44,854 bases of DNA. Source: Betaproteobacteria bacterium (GTDB lineage Bacteria; Pseudomonadota; Gammaproteobacteria; Burkholderiales; SG8-39). Below the pieces are notes generated by a model that was not told the origin of the DNA, did no database searches, and saw nothing but the letters and a program-made list of their open reading frames with translations. Within the stretch, counting starts at the first letter, position 1. Each line of letters opens with the position of its first letter. The DNA lies in the NCBI GenBank assembly GCA_947466535.1, contig CANIEV010000009.1, forward strand, positions 1 through 44,854. The letters run 5' to 3'. Of the stretch, positions 40,949 through 44,854 are shown in pieces. A program made the translations under genes and the position numbers.

Positions 40949-43321
40949 TCAGCGTTTCTTGCCCGCTGGTTTGGGGGCCGTTTTGCCGAAGGGCCGACCC
41001 GTGGATCGCCCTGCAGGTTTCGCAGCACGCGGCGCGGCGACCGACTTCGATCCGGTGCCCGCGCGCGGCGGCAGTCCGGTGTGCTGGGTGAGCAGCCTGC
41101 CGCGGGCCACCTTGCCCTGCGGTGCGGCGCGATCCGGTGTCTCGGTCGAATTCTTGCGTCGCGGGCTTGCGTAGGTTCCGTCGTTCACCGGCTGCCAGCG
41201 CGGGATCAGGTGGTACTTGCCGTTGCCGATCAGGTCAGAGCGCCCCATGGTGGTGAGTGCATCGCGAAGCAGCGGCCAGTTGTTCGAGTCGTGGTAGCGC
41301 AGGAAGGCCTTGTGCAGCCGGCGGCGGCGTTCGCCGCGCACGATGTCCACCGATTCGCTCTCGCGGGTGATCCGGCGCAGCGGATTGCGGCCCGAGTGAT
41401 ACATCGCGGTGGCGGTGGCCATCGGCGAGGGATAGAAGGTCTGCACCTGGTCGGCGCGAAAGCCGTTCGCCTTGAGCCAGATGGCGAGGTTGAGCATGTC
41501 CTCGTCGCTTGTGCCCGGGTGCGCGGCGATGAAGTAGGGAACCAGGAATTGTTTCTTGCCTGCTTCTGCAGAGAATTTCTCGAACATCTGCTTGAACTTG
41601 TCGTAGGTGCCGACACCCGGCTTCATCATTTTCGACAGCGGGCCGGCCTCGGTGTGCTCCGGCGCGATCTTGAGATAGCCGCCCACATGGTGGGTGACGA
41701 GTTCCTTCACATAGGCGGGCGACTTGATCGCGAGGTCGTAGCGAAGCCCCGAGCCGATCAGTATCTTCTTGATGCCCTTGAGTTCGCGCGCCCGGCGGTA
41801 CATGTGGATCAGCGCCGAGTGATCAGTGTTCAGGTTCTGGCAGATGCCGGGGTACACGCAGCTCGGCTTGCGGCACGCCGCCTCGATCTCGGGCGACTTG
41901 CAGCCGATGCGGTACATGTTCGCGGTGGGCCCGCCGAGGTCGGAGATCACGCCGGTGAAGCCCTTCACGGTGTCGCGGATCGCCTCGACCTCGCGGATCA
42001 CCGAGTCTTCCGAGCGGCTCTGGATGATCCGGCCTTCGTGCTCGGTGATCGAGCAGAAGGTGCATCCGCCAAAGCAGCCGCGCATGATGTTGACGCTGAA
42101 GCGGATCATTTCCCAGGCGGGAATTTTCGTGCTGCCGTCGTGCCGGCCGTTCTCGTCGGCGTAGGACGGGTGGGGCGCGCGCGCATAGGGCAGGTCGAAC
42201 ACGTGATCCATTTCCGCCGTGGTGAGCGGAATCGGCGGAGGCGTGACCCACACATCGCGCGCGGTGCTGCCTTCGCCGTGCGCCTGCACCAGCGCCCGGG
42301 CATTGCCCGGGTTGGTCTCGAGGTGCAGCACGCGATTGGCGTGCGCGTACAGCACCGGATCGCTGCGCACCTTTTCGTAGGCGGGCAGACGGATGACGGT
42401 GCGATCGCGCGCGGGGACTTTCGCGCGGCCTGCGAGCTTCGGGTTTGGCATGAACGTGAGCGGCTTCGCGCCGGAGCTTGTCGCGCCTGCGGTTTCCGCC
42501 TCGCAGCTTGTCCCCTGTTCGTTTGCCTGTTCCGAAATCAGCATGTAGGGATTGACGTGCGATTCCACCGGGCCTGGATCATCGATGCTGGTCGAATCGA
42601 TCTCGGTCCAGCCTTCCGGTGTTTCGCGGCGCACGAAGGCGGTGCCGCGCACATCGGTGATATGCGCCACGGGTTCCTTCGAGGCGAGGCGGTGGGCGAT
42701 CTCGACGATCGCGCGCTCCGCATTGCCGTAGAGCAGCAGGTCGCACTTCGCGTCGATTACCACCGAGCGCCGGACCTTGTCCTGCCAGTAGTCGTAATGC
42801 GCGATCCGGCGCAGCGAACCTTCGATGCCGCCGAGGATGATCGGGACATCCTTGTACGCTTCGCGGCAACGCTGCGAGTACACCACCGCTGCGCGGTCGG
42901 GGCGCTTGCCGCCGACGTCACCCGGCGTGTAGGCATCGTCCGAACGGATTTTCCGGTCGGCGGTGTAGCGGTTGATCATCGAGTCCATGTTGCCGGCGGT
43001 GACGCCGAAGAACAGGTTCGGACGTCCCAGCGCCTTGAACGGTTCGGCGCTCTGCCATTCCGGCTGCGCGATGATGCCGACGCGAAAGCCCTGTGCCTCC
43101 AGCACCCGGCCGATCACCGCCATGCCGAAGCTCGGGTGATCGACATAGGCATCGCCGCTGATGATGATGATGTCGCAACTGTCCCAGCCGAGCGCGTCCA
43201 TCTCTGCACGGCTCATCGGCAGGAAGGGTGCGGTGCCAAAGCGCGACGCCCAGTACTTGCGGTAGCTGGTCAGCGGCTTTGCGGCGCGCGGGAAAAGGGA
43301 GACATCGGCGGGCGCGTTCAT
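40949..43321 (-). CDS. ygiQ: YgiQ-family radical SAM protein
   Basis: This 790-residue protein has an N-terminal YgiQ domain ([19 protein letters not shown]), a radical SAM cluster motif C416-x3-C420-x2-C423 in [11 protein letters not shown], and a C-terminal positively charged tail typical of the family ([10 protein letters not shown]). The function of YgiQ is unknown, though it is widely conserved. The C-terminal Ala/Pro/Lys-rich tail of about 60 residues is low complexity. A TAAAAT hexamer at 43366-43371 on its strand could be a -10. An 881-residue antisense frame over this gene is a codon-bias shadow. Confidence 0.95.
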   Translation of the reverse strand: MNAPADVSLFPRAAKPLTSYRKYWASRFGTAPFLPMSRAEMDALGWDSCDIIIISGDAYVDHPSFGMAVIGRVLEAQGFRVGIIAQPEWQSAEPFKALGRPNLFFGVTAGNMDSMINRYTADRKIRSDDAYTPGDVGGKRPDRAAVVYSQRCREAYKDVPIILGGIEGSLRRIAHYDYWQDKVRRSVVIDAKCDLLLYGNAERAIVEIAHRLASKEPVAHITDVRGTAFVRRETPEGWTEIDSTSIDDPGPVESHVNPYMLISEQANEQGTSCEAETAGATSSGAKPLTFMPNPKLAGRAKVPARDRTVIRLPAYEKVRSDPVLYAHANRVLHLETNPGNARALVQAHGEGSTARDVWVTPPPIPLTTAEMDHVFDLPYARAPHPSYADENGRHDGSTKIPAWEMIRFSVNIMRGCFGGCTFCSITEHEGRIIQSRSEDSVIREVEAIRDTVKGFTGVISDLGGPTANMYRIGCKSPEIEAACRKPSCVYPGICQNLNTDHSALIHMYRRARELKGIKKILIGSGLRYDLAIKSPAYVKELVTHHVGGYLKIAPEHTEAGPLSKMMKPGVGTYDKFKQMFEKFSAEAGKKQFLVPYFIAAHPGTSDEDMLNLAIWLKANGFRADQVQTFYPSPMATATAMYHSGRNPLRRITRESESVDIVRGERRRRLHKAFLRYHDSNNWPLLRDALTTMGRSDLIGNGKYHLIPRWQPVNDGTYASPRRKNSTETPDRAAPQGKVARGRLLTQHTGLPPRAGTGSKSVAAPRAAKPAGRSTGRPFGKTAPKPAGKKR

Positions 43322-43499
43322 TGCAGTGCGTGGTGCGCCTGGAGTGAAAGGAGGAGAACGTCTATTTTAGGCGCTTCGGGGCGCTTTAAGGCGTTGGGTC
43401 GACCCTTCAGGGCGCAAGGTCTTTGTCAGTGCGGCGATGTGGATTTTCCATGCGCGGGTGGGCGAGAATGTCCTGCAGACATACTTCGGGGAGTGGGTC

Positions 43500-44546
43500 A
43501 TGAAATCAGTTGGACGTCGTTGGATCCTTTTGTCGGCGGCGTACCTGTTTGCCGCGGCCTCTGTGGGGGTTCAGGCGCAGACGGTCAAGATCACGCCGCT
43601 TGGCTCGCAGGCGGGCGAATATTGCGCCACCGACCGAGCCATGTTGTTCGAGGATCCGACGGGAGTGCGTATTCTCTACGACGCGGGCGCATCGGTGGCG
43701 GGAGCGGGCGATCCGCGGCTTGGTGACGTGCATGTGGTGTTACTCAGCCATGCGCATGGCGACCATATCGGCGTGAACAAGGCCGCAGGCCTGAACGCCG
43801 GCACCTGCGCCCGGCCGGAGACGGTGAGCGCGCTGCCGGCGACCACCACCGGCGAGATCATCGCGGCGAAGAACTCGGCGATCATGACCGGGCTCGAGAT
43901 GACCTCCCTTCTTGCCAAAAAGGTGGAGGCGATTCGGGGTTCTGCGATCGACAATTGCGCGGAAACCGGCCTGACGCGCGACACCATGGTGCCGCTGCAG
44001 GCGCCCTGTCGCGCGGGCGTGCAACTCGGCGGCAAGCGGACATTCAAGGCGGCGGGACAGGCGAAGGGCGTGCAGGTGACCACGGTATTCGCGGTGCACA
44101 GCAACAACGTCGCGCGCCCGATGCTCTCCGAGGCCGGCCGCACGCCGCTCGCGCCGGATGACCTCGTCGGCTATGTCGGCCATGCGAACGGATTCGTGCT
44201 CGTATTTACGAACGGCCTGCGCGTCTATCTCTCGGGCGACACAGGCATCATGAGCGAGATGAAAACCATCATCGGTGATTTTCACAAGCCGAATCTCGTG
44301 ATCATCAACCTCGGCGCAACCACCATGCCTTCGGAAGAAGCGGCTTATGCGGTGAACACGCTGATCCGTCCTGCGACGGTGATTCCGTCGCACTCGAGCG
44401 AAGCCGCCACCGAGGGCGGAAAACTCAAGCCGGGCAGCCGGACCCAGGACTTCGTGCGCCTGGTCAAGGGACGCAAGGTGCATCTTTCGCTCAGCGACCG
44501 CACCATGGAATTCGACGGCCGGGCGAAATGCGTTTCGGGGTGCTGA
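43500..44546 (+). CDS. Secreted metallo-beta-lactamase-fold hydrolase
   Basis: This 348-residue protein has signal peptide RRWILLSAAYLFAAASVGVQAQ, and the zinc motif H84-A-H86-G-D88-H89 in LLSHAHGDHIG, with later SGDTG and PSHSSEAA motifs. It resembles secreted hydrolases of the UlaG/lactonase-like MBL branch. The substrate is unknown. ATG 43500 has GGGGAG upstream; an extended frame from 43437 is less likely. It stands alone, divergent from YgiQ. Confidence 0.9.
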   Translation: MKSVGRRWILLSAAYLFAAASVGVQAQTVKITPLGSQAGEYCATDRAMLFEDPTGVRILYDAGASVAGAGDPRLGDVHVVLLSHAHGDHIGVNKAAGLNAGTCARPETVSALPATTTGEIIAAKNSAIMTGLEMTSLLAKKVEAIRGSAIDNCAETGLTRDTMVPLQAPCRAGVQLGGKRTFKAAGQAKGVQVTTVFAVHSNNVARPMLSEAGRTPLAPDDLVGYVGHANGFVLVFTNGLRVYLSGDTGIMSEMKTIIGDFHKPNLVIINLGATTMPSEEAAYAVNTLIRPATVIPSHSSEAATEGGKLKPGSRTQDFVRLVKGRKVHLSLSDRTMEFDGRAKCVSGC

Positions 44547-44597
44547 GCGGCGGCGATTGACCCGGCTTGTCCAGGCAACCGTCGCGGGACACGCGGC

Positions 44598-44854
44598 CTA
44601 GGCGCCTGGTTTGCCGAGCACTTCCGGGCGGACGTAGATCTTCCAGCGTCCGGGGCGTGAGGGCTGGTCCGTGTAGGCGGTGAGCTTGTCGGTGGCTTCA
44701 CCGACGATTTGCGATGCGGTCACGCCCTGCTCCTCCAGGTAACCGTCAAGTTCCTCGATACTTCGCGAGAGGCTGCGCACGCCTTCGATGATGACCGAAC
44801 TGGTCATCTCCACCGCGGACGCGCCCGCGAGAAGCATTCGCGCAACGTCAAAAC
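44598..44854 (-). CDS. C-terminus of a dihydroorotate-dehydrogenase-like protein (partial)
   Basis: Only the last 85 residues are inside the window. The stretch VARMLLAGASAVEMTSSVIIEGV followed by SRSIEELDGYLEEQGV resembles the end of class-1 DHODH-like FMN proteins, where the final strand and helix of the barrel bind the FMN phosphate. A further tail of about 40 residues (RWKIYVRPEVLGKPGA at its end) is unusual for DHODH, hinting at a related but different enzyme. The start and active site lie beyond the edge. Confidence 0.6.
   Translation of the reverse strand, partial: FDVARMLLAGASAVEMTSSVIIEGVRSLSRSIEELDGYLEEQGVTASQIVGEATDKLTAYTDQPSRPGRWKIYVRPEVLGKPGA

Noticed and set aside
41081-43726. 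881-codon plus-strand open frame over YgiQ
   Set aside because: It is the antisense shadow of a conserved radical SAM gene. The translation is rich in His, Arg and Ala without motifs.
1-44854. CRISPR array, tRNA, rRNA, phage or transposase genes
   Set aside because: I found no regularly spaced repeats of 25-40 bases, no cloverleaf or rRNA signature, and no transposase or phage structural motifs. The only tyrosine recombinase looks like a housekeeping Xer protein.

Overview
The window is dense, GC-rich bacterial chromosome, most likely from a betaproteobacterium of the order Burkholderiales. The main reason is five periplasmic binding proteins of the Bug (tripartite tricarboxylate receptor) type, a family greatly expanded in that group, set among aromatic-catabolism genes and ordinary housekeeping genes (YgiQ, XerD-like, Ogt-like, YbcJ-like, YjbQ-like). 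I see no tRNA, rRNA, CRISPR array, phage or IS transposase gene. The taxonomic call is inference from gene content only.

Left part (1-15.5 kb): two related aromatic-degradation modules face each other. The rightward one is a divergent LysR regulator, Rieske oxygenase alpha and beta subunits, a Bug binding protein and a LigB-type extradiol dioxygenase. The leftward one is a nine-gene run reading from about 15.4 kb down to 5.7 kb: Bug, a prephenate-dehydratase-like protein with an ACT domain, Rieske alpha, Rieske beta, LigB-type dioxygenase, short-chain dehydrogenase, a second Bug, an FAD aromatic hydroxylase and an MFS transporter. A good sigma-70-type promoter and an adjacent imperfect palindrome precede it. 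Together they would import an aromatic acid, hydroxylate it, rearomatise it and open the ring. No ferredoxin or reductase for either oxygenase lies in the window.

Middle part (15.5-25 kb): small housekeeping genes (S4-domain protein, YjbQ-like), then a Tat-signal MmgE/PrpD protein overlapping an exported beta-propeller protein, an exported spermidine-synthase-fold protein, a Bug protein followed by a UbiD-type decarboxylase, and a leftward pair made of an unrecognised small protein and an FAD oxidoreductase.

Right part (25-44.9 kb): a translationally coupled hydantoinase A / hydantoinase B / glycine-reductase-B-like trio, a short MetE-like methyltransferase, a nicotinate-phosphoribosyltransferase-like gene, a small lipoprotein, a VOC protein, Ogt, XerD-like recombinase, another Bug protein, an acyl-CoA dehydrogenase, an ABC importer (binding protein, ATPase, permease) split by an opposite-strand isochorismatase-family hydrolase, YgiQ, a secreted metallo-beta-lactamase-fold protein and the end of a dihydroorotate-dehydrogenase-like gene.

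The less expected content lies in non-coding DNA and in odd enzyme variants: a roughly 110-bp repeat with short inverted ends (two nearly identical copies 24 kb apart, plus diverged copies) whose ends supply the stop codons of two genes; a second, unrelated intergenic repeat in two clear copies and one weak copy; a Rieske alpha subunit three residues short at its iron site; and a prephenate-dehydratase-like protein without the TRF motif.
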